DNA of 64,000 nt from Kocuria rosea (GCF_006094695.1 NZ_CP035103.1:2604001-2668000); one strand, 5' to 3'. Positions 39,962 to 48,681 are shown, numbered from the stretch's first letter. The notes: generated by a model from the sequence alone, not told the origin. Translations and numbers: made by a program.

Positions 39962-42343
39962 ATGACCACCACCATCGACCGACCGACCACCGCCGCAGCC
40001 GGCTCCGCCGCCGGGCCCGCCACCGCGGACGGCGCCGGGCTCCCGGGGCCCGCCGTGGACGTCGCCGCCCTCGGCGAGGTGCTGCTCGGGCGCTGGGCCG
40101 AGGTCCGGCGCGAGACCCGCCGGATGCTGCTCGACGAGCGGCTGCACCAGCAGCCGGGCCTCACCCACCACGAGCACCGCGAGCGGGTCCTGGGCCAGCT
40201 GCACCTGCTGGTGGAGCACGGGGCGATGAGCCGCGGGCTGCCGGAGGAGTACGGCGGGCACAACGACCCGGGCGGCAACGTCTCGGGCTTCGAGGAGCTG
40301 CTGCTCGGGGACCCCTCGATGCAGATCAAGGCCGGGGTGCAGTGGGGCCTGTTCGGCTCCGCGGTGCTCAACCTCGGCACCGAGGAGCACCACCGGCGCT
40401 GGCTCGCGGACATCCGGGACCTGAAGATCCCGGGCGTGTTCGCGATGACCGAGATCGGCCACGGCTCCGACGTCGCCTCGATCGGCACCACCGCCACGTA
40501 CGACCCCGCCACGGAGGAGTTCGAGATCCACACCCCCTTCACGGCGGCGTGGAAGGACTACCTCGGCAACGCCGCCGTGCACGGGCGCGCCGCCGTGGTC
40601 TTCGCCCAGCTGGTGACGCTCGGCGTGAACCACGGCGTGCACGCGTTCTGGGTGGACCTGCGGGACGCGGACGGGAACTTCCTGCCCGGCGTGGGCGGCG
40701 AGGACGACGGCCACAAGGGCGGGCTCAACGGGATCGACAACGGGCGGCTGCACTTCACCCGGGTGCGGGTCCCGCGCACGCACCTGCTGGACAAGTACGG
40801 GGCTGTGGCTCCGGACGGCACCTACAGCTCGCCCATTGCGAGCCCGGGCCGCCGGTTCTTCACGATGATCGGCACCCTGGTGCAGGGCCGGGTCTCCCTC
40901 GACGGCGCGGCCGTCCTGGCGAACAAGGCCGCGCTGAGCATCGCGATCCGCTACGGCAGCGAGCGCCGGCAGTTCAACGCGTCCTCCGACGTCCAGGAGG
41001 AGGTGCTGCTGGACTACCAGCAGCACCAGCGGCGGCTGCTGCCGCGGCTGGCGGAGACCTACGCCATGCACTTCGCCCACCAGGAGCTGCTGCACAAGTA
41101 CGACGACGTCTTCTCCGGCCGCGAGGACACCGACGAGAACCGGCAGGACCTCGAGACGCTCGCCGCGGCCCTGAAGGCGCTGTCCACCTGGAGCGCCCTC
41201 GACACCCTCCAGGAGTGCCGCGAGGCCTGCGGCGGGGCGGGGTTCCTGACCAAGAACCGGCTCACCTCCCTGCGCCACGACCTGGACGTCTACGCGACGT
41301 TCGAGGGCGACAACACGGTGCTGCTGCAGCTCGTGGCCAAGCGGCTGCTCTCCGACTGGGCGGACGAGTTCAAGCACGTCGACGTGGGCGTGATGGCCCG
41401 CTATGTGGCCGGCCGGGCCACCGAGGCCACCTACCACCGGTCGGGGCTGCGCAAGCTCGGCCAGGCCTTCCGGGATACCGGGGACGTGCGCCGCTCGGTC
41501 AACGCCCTGCGCGAGGAGTCGGCGCAGCGCGCGCTGCTCACGGACCGGGTGCAGACCATGGTGGCCGAGATCGCGGAGAACCTGCGGCCCAGCGCCAAGC
41601 TCCCCCGCGCGGAGGCCGCGGCGCTGTTCAACGAGAACCAGCACAAGATCATCGCCGCGGCGCGCGCCCACGCGGAGCTGCTGCAGTGGGAGGCCTTCAC
41701 CCGCGGCCTGGAGCAGGTCGCGGACCCGGGCACCCGCACCGTGCTCACCTGGCTGCGCGACGTCTTCGGGCTGCGGCTCATCGAGAAGAACCTCGCGTGG
41801 TACCTCTCCTACGGCCGGCTGTCCATGCGGCGCGGGCGCAGCCTCGACGAGTACATCGACCGGCTGCTCGCCCGCCTGCGCCCGCACGCCCTCGACCTCG
41901 TGGCCGCGTTCGAGCTCGAGCCGGAGCACCTGCGGGCCGAGATCGCCACGGGGATCGAGGCCCGGCGCCAGGAGGAGGCGGCCGAGCACTACCGGCGGCT
42001 GCGCGCCTCGGGCAGCGCGCCGGTCAAGGAGCGCGCCCCGCGCCGGGAGACCGCCACGCCCGCCGCCGGGGCACCGGGCGAGAAGGCCCCGGAGGAGGCG
42101 AAGCGGGAGCGCCGCGCCGAGAAGCAGGCCGAGCGGCGCACGGAGCGCCGGGCGGAGCGCAAGCACGAGCGCCGGCTCGAGCTGAAGCCGTTGAAGAAGG
42201 CAGCGCAGCGGGCCGCGGCGTCCGCGCAGCGGGCGGCCGAGCCGGGCCGCAGGTCCGCGGAGGGCCGGGAGCCGGCGGAGGGCCGTGAGCCCGCCTCCGG
42301 CACCGCGCCGGCCGAGGGCGCTGCCGTGACCCAGGACGCCTGA
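39962..42343 (+). CDS. Acyl-CoA oxidase/dehydrogenase with long charged C-terminal tail
   Basis: This FAD enzyme introduces the 2,3-double bond into acyl-CoA. Of its 793 residues the first 680 follow the acyl-CoA oxidase-like plan: GVFAMTEIGHGSDVASIGT (flavin-binding middle domain), GVNHGVHAFWVDLRD, SERRQFNASSDVQEE, CREACGGAGFLTKNRLT and the catalytic E448 in ATFEGDNTVLLQLVAKR. The last 111 residues (about 683-793) are almost entirely Ala, Arg, Glu, Lys and Pro and are probably helical or disordered. Whether electrons go to oxygen or an ETF cannot be told. The neighbouring thiolase, reductase and dehydratase complete a beta-oxidation-type set. CAGGAG precedes the ATG. Confidence 0.9.
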   Translation: MTTTIDRPTTAAAGSAAGPATADGAGLPGPAVDVAALGEVLLGRWAEVRRETRRMLLDERLHQQPGLTHHEHRERVLGQLHLLVEHGAMSRGLPEEYGGHNDPGGNVSGFEELLLGDPSMQIKAGVQWGLFGSAVLNLGTEEHHRRWLADIRDLKIPGVFAMTEIGHGSDVASIGTTATYDPATEEFEIHTPFTAAWKDYLGNAAVHGRAAVVFAQLVTLGVNHGVHAFWVDLRDADGNFLPGVGGEDDGHKGGLNGIDNGRLHFTRVRVPRTHLLDKYGAVAPDGTYSSPIASPGRRFFTMIGTLVQGRVSLDGAAVLANKAALSIAIRYGSERRQFNASSDVQEEVLLDYQQHQRRLLPRLAETYAMHFAHQELLHKYDDVFSGREDTDENRQDLETLAAALKALSTWSALDTLQECREACGGAGFLTKNRLTSLRHDLDVYATFEGDNTVLLQLVAKRLLSDWADEFKHVDVGVMARYVAGRATEATYHRSGLRKLGQAFRDTGDVRRSVNALREESAQRALLTDRVQTMVAEIAENLRPSAKLPRAEAAALFNENQHKIIAAARAHAELLQWEAFTRGLEQVADPGTRTVLTWLRDVFGLRLIEKNLAWYLSYGRLSMRRGRSLDEYIDRLLARLRPHALDLVAAFELEPEHLRAEIATGIEARRQEEAAEHYRRLRASGSAPVKERAPRRETATPAAGAPGEKAPEEAKRERRAEKQAERRTERRAERKHERRLELKPLKKAAQRAAASAQRAAEPGRRSAEGREPAEGREPASGTAPAEGAAVTQDA

Positions 42344-42392
42344 CCGGTCGGGCCCGCCGTCGCACGCCGTCACCGCAGGCGGGCCCGGCGGT

Positions 42393-42429
42393 GACGACGC
42401 CGCCCCGGAGGCCCCGGGGCGGCGTCGTC
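42393..42429. terminator. Bidirectional terminator
   Basis: A perfect 14-bp stem (42393-42406 and 42416-42429) with a 9-base loop lies between the convergent acyl-CoA oxidase-like and SRPBCC genes. A second 9-bp dyad with GGGCCCGCC arms precedes it. Confidence 0.8.
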
Positions 42430-42496
42430 GTCCGGTCCCGCGGCGCGGGCGAGGACCGGGGAGGGCTGCGCCGTCGGCGGCCGGGACCCCGGCGGC

Positions 42497-42994
42497 TCAG
42501 CGGGGGACGGCGCCGGCGAGGAGGCCGTCGATCTGGCCCATGGCCTCCCGCATGCCCTCCTCCATGCCCATCGCGGACATCTGCTCCAGCTGGTCCGCGC
42601 TCTCGAAGGTCGAGACCGTGGTCATCCGCGTCCCGCCGTCGACGGCCTCGAACGTCACGACGCCGTGGGTGGCCCCCAGCGCGGGGTCGGGCTCGCCGTC
42701 CTCGCTCGCGAAGCCGTCGTCGAACTCCAGCCGGTGCGGGGCGTCCACGGCGGTGACCGTCCACCAGCCCCGGGCCTTCTCCCCGTCGGGGCCGGTCATG
42801 TAGTAGCGGCACCGCCCTCCCTCGGCGAGCTCGTGCTCCTCGAAGGTGGCGGGCCACTCGGGAGGGCCCCACCAGCGCTCGAGCTGGCGCGGGTCGGCCC
42901 AGACCTCCCAGACCCGCTCGACGTCCGCGGCGAACTCCGCGACGAACGTCAGGGTCAGTGCCTCGGTGTCCTTGTGCACGTCGATGACCGGCAT
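42497..42994 (-). CDS. SRPBCC/AHSA1-domain protein
   Basis: The 165-residue protein is an activator-of-Hsp90-ATPase-like START-fold domain: FVAEFAADVERVWEVWADPRQLERWWGPPEWPA-type N-terminus, GRCRYYMTGPDGEKARGWW in the middle and a C-terminal helix MEEGMREAMGQIDGLL. Such proteins bind hydrophobic ligands; many are encoded next to ArsR regulators. It starts one base after the stop of the ArsR gene, so the pair forms one operon. The ligand is unknown. Confidence 0.88.
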   Translation of the reverse strand: MPVIDVHKDTEALTLTFVAEFAADVERVWEVWADPRQLERWWGPPEWPATFEEHELAEGGRCRYYMTGPDGEKARGWWTVTAVDAPHRLEFDDGFASEDGEPDPALGATHGVVTFEAVDGGTRMTTVSTFESADQLEQMSAMGMEEGMREAMGQIDGLLAGAVPR

Positions 42995-42995
42995 G

Positions 42996-43370
42996 TCATG
43001 CTCCCTTCCTCCTGGGCCCCGGGTCCCCCGGGGGCGTCTCCTCGGCGAGGAGGTCCTCGATGGCGCGGGCCCGCCCGCGCCAGATCTGCTCGTAGTCCGC
43101 CAGCAGCGCCGCCGCCCGGCGCAGCGTGGCCACCCCGGCGTGCACCACCTGCTCCCGGCCGCGCCGCTCCTTGGTGACCAGCGAGGCCCGCTCGAGCACC
43201 GCCACGTGCTTCTGCACGGCGGCGAAGCTCATCCGGTAGTGCGCGGCCAGCGCGGAGACCGACTGCTCCTGCCGCAGCACCCGCACCACGATGTCCCGTC
43301 GCGTCGAGTCCGCGAGGGCCTGGAAGATGCGGTCGACCTCGTCGTCCGTCAGCTCATTTCGTACAACCAT
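42996..43370 (-). CDS. ArsR-family winged-helix regulator
   Basis: The 124-residue protein has the ArsR winged helix: DRIFQALADSTRRDIVVRVL, VSALAAHYRMSFAAVQKHVAVLERASLV and a wing TKERRGREQVVHA. It has no Cys metal site, so it belongs to the subgroup paired with SRPBCC proteins. A perfect palindrome covers its start codon (43362-43379), pointing to autorepression and a very short or absent leader. The longer frame upstream runs into the next gene and is rejected. Confidence 0.9.
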   Translation of the reverse strand: MVVRNELTDDEVDRIFQALADSTRRDIVVRVLRQEQSVSALAAHYRMSFAAVQKHVAVLERASLVTKERRGREQVVHAGVATLRRAAALLADYEQIWRGRARAIEDLLAEETPPGDPGPRRKGA

Positions 43371-43379
43371 TTGGTTGTA
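43362..43379. promoter_or_regulatory. Palindromic operator over the ArsR start codon
   Basis: TACAACCA-TT-TGGTTGTA is a perfect 8-bp inverted repeat that includes the ATG (43368-43370). Its place at the 5' end of the ArsR/SRPBCC operon suggests it is the binding site of the ArsR protein. Confidence 0.75.
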
Positions 43380-43456
43380 TGTTAGGGCGCCCGGTGCTCC
43401 GGCGCAAGAGGTCCGGGCCCCGGGACCCGGGTGTGACCTCCGGGGCCGCGCAGCGC

Positions 43457-44431
43457 TCAGTAGAGACCCGCCGCGCCGGTCAGGTGGCGGTGCAGACCAT
43501 GGGCCACGATCGTGTTGCCCAGCGCGTTCAGGTGCCGGCGGTCCGCGGCGACCACCGAGCGCGGGGGCAGCCCCAGGCCCAGCCACCGGCGGTCCGCGGG
43601 CGAGGCCCCGATCCGGTGGGCCCGCAGCGCCGCCAGGGACCAGAGACCGGGATCGCGCAGATCGGCCATGGTGTCGTAGAACCGGTCGCCGTACTCGGCC
43701 CGGAGGGCCGCGTTCACCGCGCGCACCTCCTCCCACCCCGCGGTGCCGGGACGGTCGGCCGCGGTGTGCCAGTGGCCCATCACCACGGACGTGCCCGGCT
43801 CGACCCCCCACGCGGCACGGGTGTCGGAGAGCACCTGGTCCGGGTCCTCGATGTTGTTCTTGCCCGTCCACAGCAGGTGGACGTGGCCCCGGTGCTCCCC
43901 CTCCAGCGCCGTGCGCCAGCGGGCCTCCGACGCGGGCGCCACCTCGAGCTCGGCCCCCGGGACCGCCCGGCGCAGCACCACGTCCCCCTCGTCCCGCCCC
44001 ACGGCCTGGATCGTGCACGGCAGACCGGAGACGGTGCCCGGGATCGCGAGGTGGACGCTGGGCACCCGGCCGTCCACGGTGGGCACGACCAGCGGCCCGT
44101 GGGCCGGGATCCGCCCCACCCCGTAGCCGGAGCCCAGCCGGGGCAGGTAGGGGTGGGCGCTGCTGCGCATCGCCAGGGTCTGCCACGACCGGTCGCCGCT
44201 GACCGCGCGCGAGGTCCCGGGCACCTCCAGCAGCTGCGAGAGCAGGTCGTCGATGCGCACCGCGGGGAAGCCCCGCGGGCGGTCCCGGTGGAGGGCGCTC
44301 GCCGCCGAGGAGGAGCCCCACAGCACGAACGGCCGCCGGCCGGCGGAGGGCTCCGCCAGGGCGCCCCCGAAGGCCCCGGAGGCGGCGAGCACCAGGCCGG
44401 AGAGAACGAACGAGCGGCGCGAGAGAACCAT
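43457..44431 (-). CDS. Secreted SGNH-hydrolase-like protein
   Basis: The 324-residue protein has a signal peptide, MVLSRRSFVLSGLVLAASG, with twin arginine-like SRRSF, and then features of an SGNH fold: VLWGSSSAASAL (Ser block), LLWTGKNNIEDPDQ (Asn block) and ADRRHLNALGNTIVA (late Asp/His block). The canonical GDS is changed to GSS. This suggests an exported esterase acting on cell-surface or external substrates, but activity is not proven by the motifs. It is a single gene upstream of the PP2C terminator region and downstream of nothing cotranscribed. Confidence 0.7.
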   Translation of the reverse strand: MVLSRRSFVLSGLVLAASGAFGGALAEPSAGRRPFVLWGSSSAASALHRDRPRGFPAVRIDDLLSQLLEVPGTSRAVSGDRSWQTLAMRSSAHPYLPRLGSGYGVGRIPAHGPLVVPTVDGRVPSVHLAIPGTVSGLPCTIQAVGRDEGDVVLRRAVPGAELEVAPASEARWRTALEGEHRGHVHLLWTGKNNIEDPDQVLSDTRAAWGVEPGTSVVMGHWHTAADRPGTAGWEEVRAVNAALRAEYGDRFYDTMADLRDPGLWSLAALRAHRIGASPADRRWLGLGLPPRSVVAADRRHLNALGNTIVAHGLHRHLTGAAGLY

Positions 44432-44521
44432 GTTCTCAAAGGTAAACAGGCCTGGTGGGAGCGGTGCCGTTGTGACGGATCATGATGCCCCCCACTTCGG
44501 GGGACGCGGCGTGCATGCGGC

Positions 44522-45418
44522 TCAGAAGCCGGGGGCGTACTCCCCCGGCCGCACGGCGTCGGCCACGATCACGGTGACGTTGTCCCGCCCCCCGGTGCGC
44601 AGCGCGGCCTGCAGCAGGACGTCGGCCGCCTCCTTCGGGTGGGGCACCGAGGCGAGCACCCGGGCCATGTGGGCGGGGCTCAGCTCGTTGGTCAGCCCGT
44701 CCGAGCACAGCATCAGCCGGTCCCCGTGCCGGGCCGGGAGCACCCACACGTCCGGCTCCCACACCTGGCCGGTGCCCAGGGCGCGGGTGATCACGTTGCG
44801 GCGCGGGTGCACGAGCGCCTGGGAGGCGGTGAGCTGCCCGATCGACACGAGGTACTGCACCTCGGAGTGGTCCACGGTCAGCTGCTCGATCCGCGGCCCG
44901 CCCTCGCCCTCGCCGGCCCGCCCCCCGGGCTGGGGCGAGACCAGCCGGTAGGTCCGGGAGTCGCCCGTGTTGAACACGACCCACAGCATGCGCCCGTCGA
45001 TGCGCAGCAGCCACACGCCGGTGACGGTGGTGCCCGCCCGGCCCTCGACCGCGTGCTGGATGTGCTGGTCCGCCTGCCACAGCACGGAGCGGACCCGGCG
45101 GACAGCCTCGATCGCGTCCTCGGGGATCTCCGGGTCCAGCCGCAGCTCGCGCTCCACGACGGCGCGGAACCGGGCGATGTCCCGGGGCGGCTCCGGCTCG
45201 AGGACCTCGAAGGAGCGGAAGTCCTCCAGCTGGAACAGGGGGGATGCCCCGAGGGTGCGCACGCACAGGGCGCTGGCCACCTCACCGGCCTCGTGCCCGC
45301 CCATCCCGTCCGCCACGGCGCACATCGCGGCCGTGACCACCAGGGCGTCCTCGTTGGACTCCCGGCGCAGGCCCCGGTCCGTGGACGCGCCCGCGCGGAT
45401 GACGAGGGGTGCGCTCAT
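44522..45418 (-). CDS. PP2C-type Ser/Thr protein phosphatase
   Basis: The 298-residue phosphatase has the metal-binding motifs of the PPM family: RRESNEDALV, CAVADGMGGHEAGEVAS, FNTGDSRTYRL, LCSDGLTNELS and GGRDNVTVIVADA. It has no membrane segment and would act on phosphorylated Ser/Thr proteins in the cytoplasm. Its ATG overlaps the cyclase stop (ATGA), and it is the last gene of the birA-PH-cyclase-phosphatase operon. A weak CCCCC/GGGGG hairpin (44489-44503) follows. Confidence 0.92.
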   Translation of the reverse strand: MSAPLVIRAGASTDRGLRRESNEDALVVTAAMCAVADGMGGHEAGEVASALCVRTLGASPLFQLEDFRSFEVLEPEPPRDIARFRAVVERELRLDPEIPEDAIEAVRRVRSVLWQADQHIQHAVEGRAGTTVTGVWLLRIDGRMLWVVFNTGDSRTYRLVSPQPGGRAGEGEGGPRIEQLTVDHSEVQYLVSIGQLTASQALVHPRRNVITRALGTGQVWEPDVWVLPARHGDRLMLCSDGLTNELSPAHMARVLASVPHPKEAADVLLQAALRTGGRDNVTVIVADAVRPGEYAPGF

Positions 45419-46572
45419 TCGAAGTCGACCTCCAGCCCGGGACCGGCGCCCTGGGAGAGCGCGACGGGCTGGACGTCGCCGAAGCCCCGCACGTTGCGGG
45501 TGGGCTGCGGCAGGAGGATGAAGCGGTCGTCGCCGGAGAGCACCGCGGCGGTCGAGGCGTCCACGAGCACGGAGCCCGGCTCGGTCAGCGACACGAGCCG
45601 GGAGGCGAGGTTCACCGTGGGCCCGTAGATGTCCCCGAGCCGCGGCAGCACGCGCCCCCAGACGAAGGCCACGCGCGCCTGCGGCAGCTCGGGGTCGTCG
45701 CGGATGGCGCGGGCCAGGGCCAGGGAGATCTGGGCCCCGCCCTCGGGGGTCTCGGCGAGGAACATGACCTCGTCCCCGATGGTCTTGATGAGCCGGCCGC
45801 CGCCCACGGCGATCACCTCCGCGCAGCGGTTCTCGAAGCGCTGCACGAGGTTCGCCAGGGTCCGTTCGTTCATCTGCCGGGACAGCGAGGTGTAGGAGAC
45901 CAGGTCCGCGAAGCCCACCCCGCGCGCGAGCGGGAGGACGGCGGACGCCCCGTCGTCGGACGTGGGGCCGGTGGCGGTCGAGCCGTCCGGGCGCTCCACG
46001 CGCATCGCGAGCCGCTGCACGGCGGCGTTCATCTGCCGCCGCCACGAGTAGACGAGGAGGTTCTCGATCGCGTCGATGAGGTCGGGCAGCAGGTGCAGCA
46101 GCTGCCGCCGGGCGGCGGCGTCGGTCATGCCCCGGTGGACGACCATGTCCTCGACGAGCGCCTCGACCTGCCACACGACCATGCGGTCGGTCATCTGCCC
46201 GATCGAGCGCACCAGGGACAGCGCCGCCTCCTCGGTGACCTTCTCCTCGAGGACCATGGTGGACAGCACCCGGAGGGCCTCGGAGTCCTGCTCGGTGAAC
46301 CAGAGGTCGTCGTCGGTGAGGTTCGGGAAGCCCAGGGCCCGCCACACCTTCCGTGCGGACAGCAGGGACAGCCCGCCCCGGCGCGCGGCCTCCCGGCGGC
46401 GCAGGTCGCGCTCGGAGCCCAGGAGGGTCTGCTCGAGGGCCTGCACGGCGGCCTTGGACTCGTCCGAGCGGTACAGGTTGGCCTGGACGGGGTTGTGCAG
46501 GTTCAGGTTCAGCTGTGCCGTCTGGGGGCCGAGCTCCGGCTCGCCCTGGTTCTCCGGGTCCTCACTCGCCAC
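45415..46572 (-). CDS. Class III adenylate/guanylate cyclase
   Basis: The 385-residue protein has a C-terminal class III catalytic domain (about 215-370): the first metal Asp in VGFADLVSYTSLS, the lysine and second Asp in GGGRLIKTIGDEVMF, and the transition-state residues in TVNLASRLVSL. KTIGDE favours ATP as substrate. Residues 50-210 form a helical domain (AARRGGLSLLSARKVWRALGF, VTEEAALSLVRSIGQMTDRM) resembling the regulatory domain of mycobacterial Rv1264-type cyclases, which senses pH. The GTG start has AGGAG upstream. It is coupled to a PP2C phosphatase, so second messenger and phosphorylation may be linked. Confidence 0.92.
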   Translation of the reverse strand: MASEDPENQGEPELGPQTAQLNLNLHNPVQANLYRSDESKAAVQALEQTLLGSERDLRRREAARRGGLSLLSARKVWRALGFPNLTDDDLWFTEQDSEALRVLSTMVLEEKVTEEAALSLVRSIGQMTDRMVVWQVEALVEDMVVHRGMTDAAARRQLLHLLPDLIDAIENLLVYSWRRQMNAAVQRLAMRVERPDGSTATGPTSDDGASAVLPLARGVGFADLVSYTSLSRQMNERTLANLVQRFENRCAEVIAVGGGRLIKTIGDEVMFLAETPEGGAQISLALARAIRDDPELPQARVAFVWGRVLPRLGDIYGPTVNLASRLVSLTEPGSVLVDASTAAVLSGDDRFILLPQPTRNVRGFGDVQPVALSQGAGPGLEVDFE

Positions 46573-46575
46573 ACG

Positions 46576-47256
46576 TCACTCCTGTTCCTGGTGGACGGCC
46601 CGCCGGCTCCACGGTCGGCGCGGGGCGCCGGACGGACCTGGGCGTGGTGCCACGACCGCGTCGCGGTCCACTCTAGTGGGACGGAGCCACGGCGCACCCC
46701 CACCGGGACCGGGATCCCCCGCCCGGCCGGCGCCGCCGCCCGCCGCCCACTCGTCCTCGGCGGCCCGGCGGATCAGCCCGGCCAGGCGCTGCGCCTCCGG
46801 GGCGTGCTCCAGGCGCAGGCCGCCGAAGGGCCCGAAGTCCGCCACGACGCGCCCGTCGTGCCGGCCCAGGGCCGGACCGCGCCGGCGCTCCACCGAGACC
46901 CGTCGCAGCTGCTGCAGGGGCAGCGACACGGTCCTGCGGGCACCGCCGGGGCGCAGCAGCACGAGGTGGCGGGTGGTGAGCACGTAGCGGGTGCGCCACC
47001 ACCGCACCAGCGGGCGCAGGCAGCTGCGGAGCACCACCCAGCCGGCCGCGACGAGCAGGGTGAGCTCCACCCCGGCGTGCACCGTGGTCCACGGCTCCGC
47101 CACGGGGCGCCAGCGCAGCTCGAGGGCCCGCTGGGCGAAGGAGAGCGTGAACACCGTGAGCAGCAGCACCAGGAAGGGCCGGGTCAGCCGGGCGCCGTGG
47201 GCCCGTGTGGACACGAGCACGCGCTCCCCGGGCTGCAGGGCGGGACGGGCGGGCAC
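46576..47256 (-). CDS. PH-domain membrane protein
   Basis: The 226-residue protein begins with a cytoplasmic stretch, has two membrane helices (FLVLLLTVFTLSFAQ and LTLLVAAGWVVLRSC) and then a bacterial PH domain (RYVLTTRHLVLLRPGGARRT, VSLPLQQLRRVSVER). The C-terminal 50 residues are Pro/Arg-rich. Its GTG starts 2 bases after birA. In mycobacteria a PH-like membrane protein also follows birA. The role is unknown. Confidence 0.8.
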   Translation of the reverse strand: MPARPALQPGERVLVSTRAHGARLTRPFLVLLLTVFTLSFAQRALELRWRPVAEPWTTVHAGVELTLLVAAGWVVLRSCLRPLVRWWRTRYVLTTRHLVLLRPGGARRTVSLPLQQLRRVSVERRRGPALGRHDGRVVADFGPFGGLRLEHAPEAQRLAGLIRRAAEDEWAAGGGAGRAGDPGPGGGAPWLRPTRVDRDAVVAPRPGPSGAPRRPWSRRAVHQEQE

Positions 47257-47258
47257 GC

Positions 47259-48254
47259 TCAGGCCGTCCCGGGGGGGTCCGGGGCCGGGCGCAGGTGCAC
47301 CACGTCGCCCGCCGTCACCTCGCGCTCGGCGCCGCCGTCCTCGCGCACCAGGAGGCCCCCGTGCTCGCCGAGGCCCGTCGCGGTGCCCGTGACGGGGGCG
47401 GCCCCGCCGGGCAGCTCGGCGCGCACCGGGCGGCCGATGGTCTCCATCCGCTCGGTGATCCGGGCGCGCAGCGGCCCGCCCGGGCCCACGGCGGCCTCCG
47501 GGTCCGCGCAGAACTGCAGGTAGACGGGGACGAACGCGCCCAGCACGGCCCGCAGGACGGCGGCGCGCTCGACCTCGCGGCCGGTGGCGCGCCGGACGGA
47601 CGTGGCCGTGTCCACGGGCAGCTCCTGCTGGGCGACGTTGATGCCCGTGCCCAGGACCACCGCCGGCGGGTGCTGCCCGTCCAGCACGAGACCTGCGAGC
47701 AGGCCGGCCGCCTTGCGCCCGTCCACCAGGACGTCGTTGGGCCACTTGATCCGTGCGCCGGCCGCCGCGAGCCCGTCCAGGGCGTCGACGACGGCCGCGG
47801 CCATCAGCAGGGTCAGCCACGGGAAGTGCTGGGTGGGCAGCGGGCGGCCGCGCGCGTCGGCCGGGCGCAGCAGGAGGCTGAAGGTCAGCGCGGTGCCGGG
47901 CTCGGTGGTCCACACCCGGTCCAGCCGGCCGCGCCCGGCGCTCTGGTGGCCGGTGAGCACGAGGGACAGGTCGGTCCACGGCCGGTCCGGGCGGGGCCCG
48001 CGCGCCTGCCGGGTGACGGCGGCCGTCAGGTGCTCGTTCGTGGAGCCGACCTCGTCGAGGACGTCGATCCGCCCCAGGCCGAGGCCCGCCAGGGCCGCGA
48101 GCAGGGCGGGCTCGCGCAGGTCGGCGGCGCAGGGGTCGGGCACGGTGCTCCTCGGGTCGGTCGTCACGGGTCGGTCGTCACGGGCGGGTCCGCACGGGCC
48201 GGGGCGGTCGGTGCTGTCCGGCCGGGCGCCGTCCGCGTAGTGTTCGGACCACAT
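47259..48254 (-). CDS. birA: Biotin--[acetyl-CoA-carboxylase] ligase
   Basis: BirA attaches biotin to the carboxylase alpha subunit encoded at 60323. The catalytic core is clear: VGSTNEHL, LTGHQSAGRGRLDRVW (biotinyl-AMP loop), IKWPNDVLVDGRKAAGLL and VVLGTGINVAQQELP. It has no N-terminal repressor helix-turn-helix. The start is uncertain: ATG 48254 sits by a CTACTACTGT promoter-like element, while GTG 48167 would give 302 residues and avoids a 14-bp tandem duplication (48153-48180). It heads a minus-strand operon and is divergent from the YciI gene. Confidence 0.9.
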   Translation of the reverse strand: MWSEHYADGARPDSTDRPGPCGPARDDRPVTTDPRSTVPDPCAADLREPALLAALAGLGLGRIDVLDEVGSTNEHLTAAVTRQARGPRPDRPWTDLSLVLTGHQSAGRGRLDRVWTTEPGTALTFSLLLRPADARGRPLPTQHFPWLTLLMAAAVVDALDGLAAAGARIKWPNDVLVDGRKAAGLLAGLVLDGQHPPAVVLGTGINVAQQELPVDTATSVRRATGREVERAAVLRAVLGAFVPVYLQFCADPEAAVGPGGPLRARITERMETIGRPVRAELPGGAAPVTGTATGLGEHGGLLVREDGGAEREVTAGDVVHLRPAPDPPGTA

Positions 48255-48342
48255 CCACAGTAGTAGCCCCGTTCCCCGGGAACCGGCTGGACGGTCCCGT
48301 CCGGCCGGGCGGGGCCGCGGCACGACCCCCGGGAGAGCCACC

Positions 48343-48645
48343 GTGAGCGCAGCCGAGAACCGCACGACCTTCGCCGTCACCTACGTCTACGGCGGGCCCG
48401 CCGACGTCCTGGCCGCGCGCCGGCCGGAGCACCGCCAGTACCTCGGCGGGCTCGTGGAGCAGGGGCACCTGCTCGCGTCCGGTCCCTTCGACGACGACGG
48501 CGCGCCCGGCGCGCTGCTGGTCTTGGCCGCCGAGGACGCCGGGGCGGTGGAGCGGCTCACCGACGAGGACCCGCTGGTGCGCCACGGGGTGGTCACCGAG
48601 CGGACCGTCCGCCCCTGGAAGGTGGTCCTCGGCAGCGTCGGCTGA
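48343..48645 (+). CDS. YciI-family protein
   Basis: The 100-residue protein is a YciI/dimeric alpha-beta barrel: [23 protein letters not shown] with the conserved His and Asp region, [23 protein letters not shown] and a C-terminal beta strand TVRPWKVV. Members are small enzymes or accessory factors of unknown function. The GTG has GGGAGAG upstream. It precedes the accD promoter and is the only gene between birA and accD. Confidence 0.88.
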   Translation: MSAAENRTTFAVTYVYGGPADVLAARRPEHRQYLGGLVEQGHLLASGPFDDDGAPGALLVLAAEDAGAVERLTDEDPLVRHGVVTERTVRPWKVVLGSVG

Positions 48646-48681
48646 GCACCGTCCCGTGTCCCCCGGACCCGGGCACGGATT

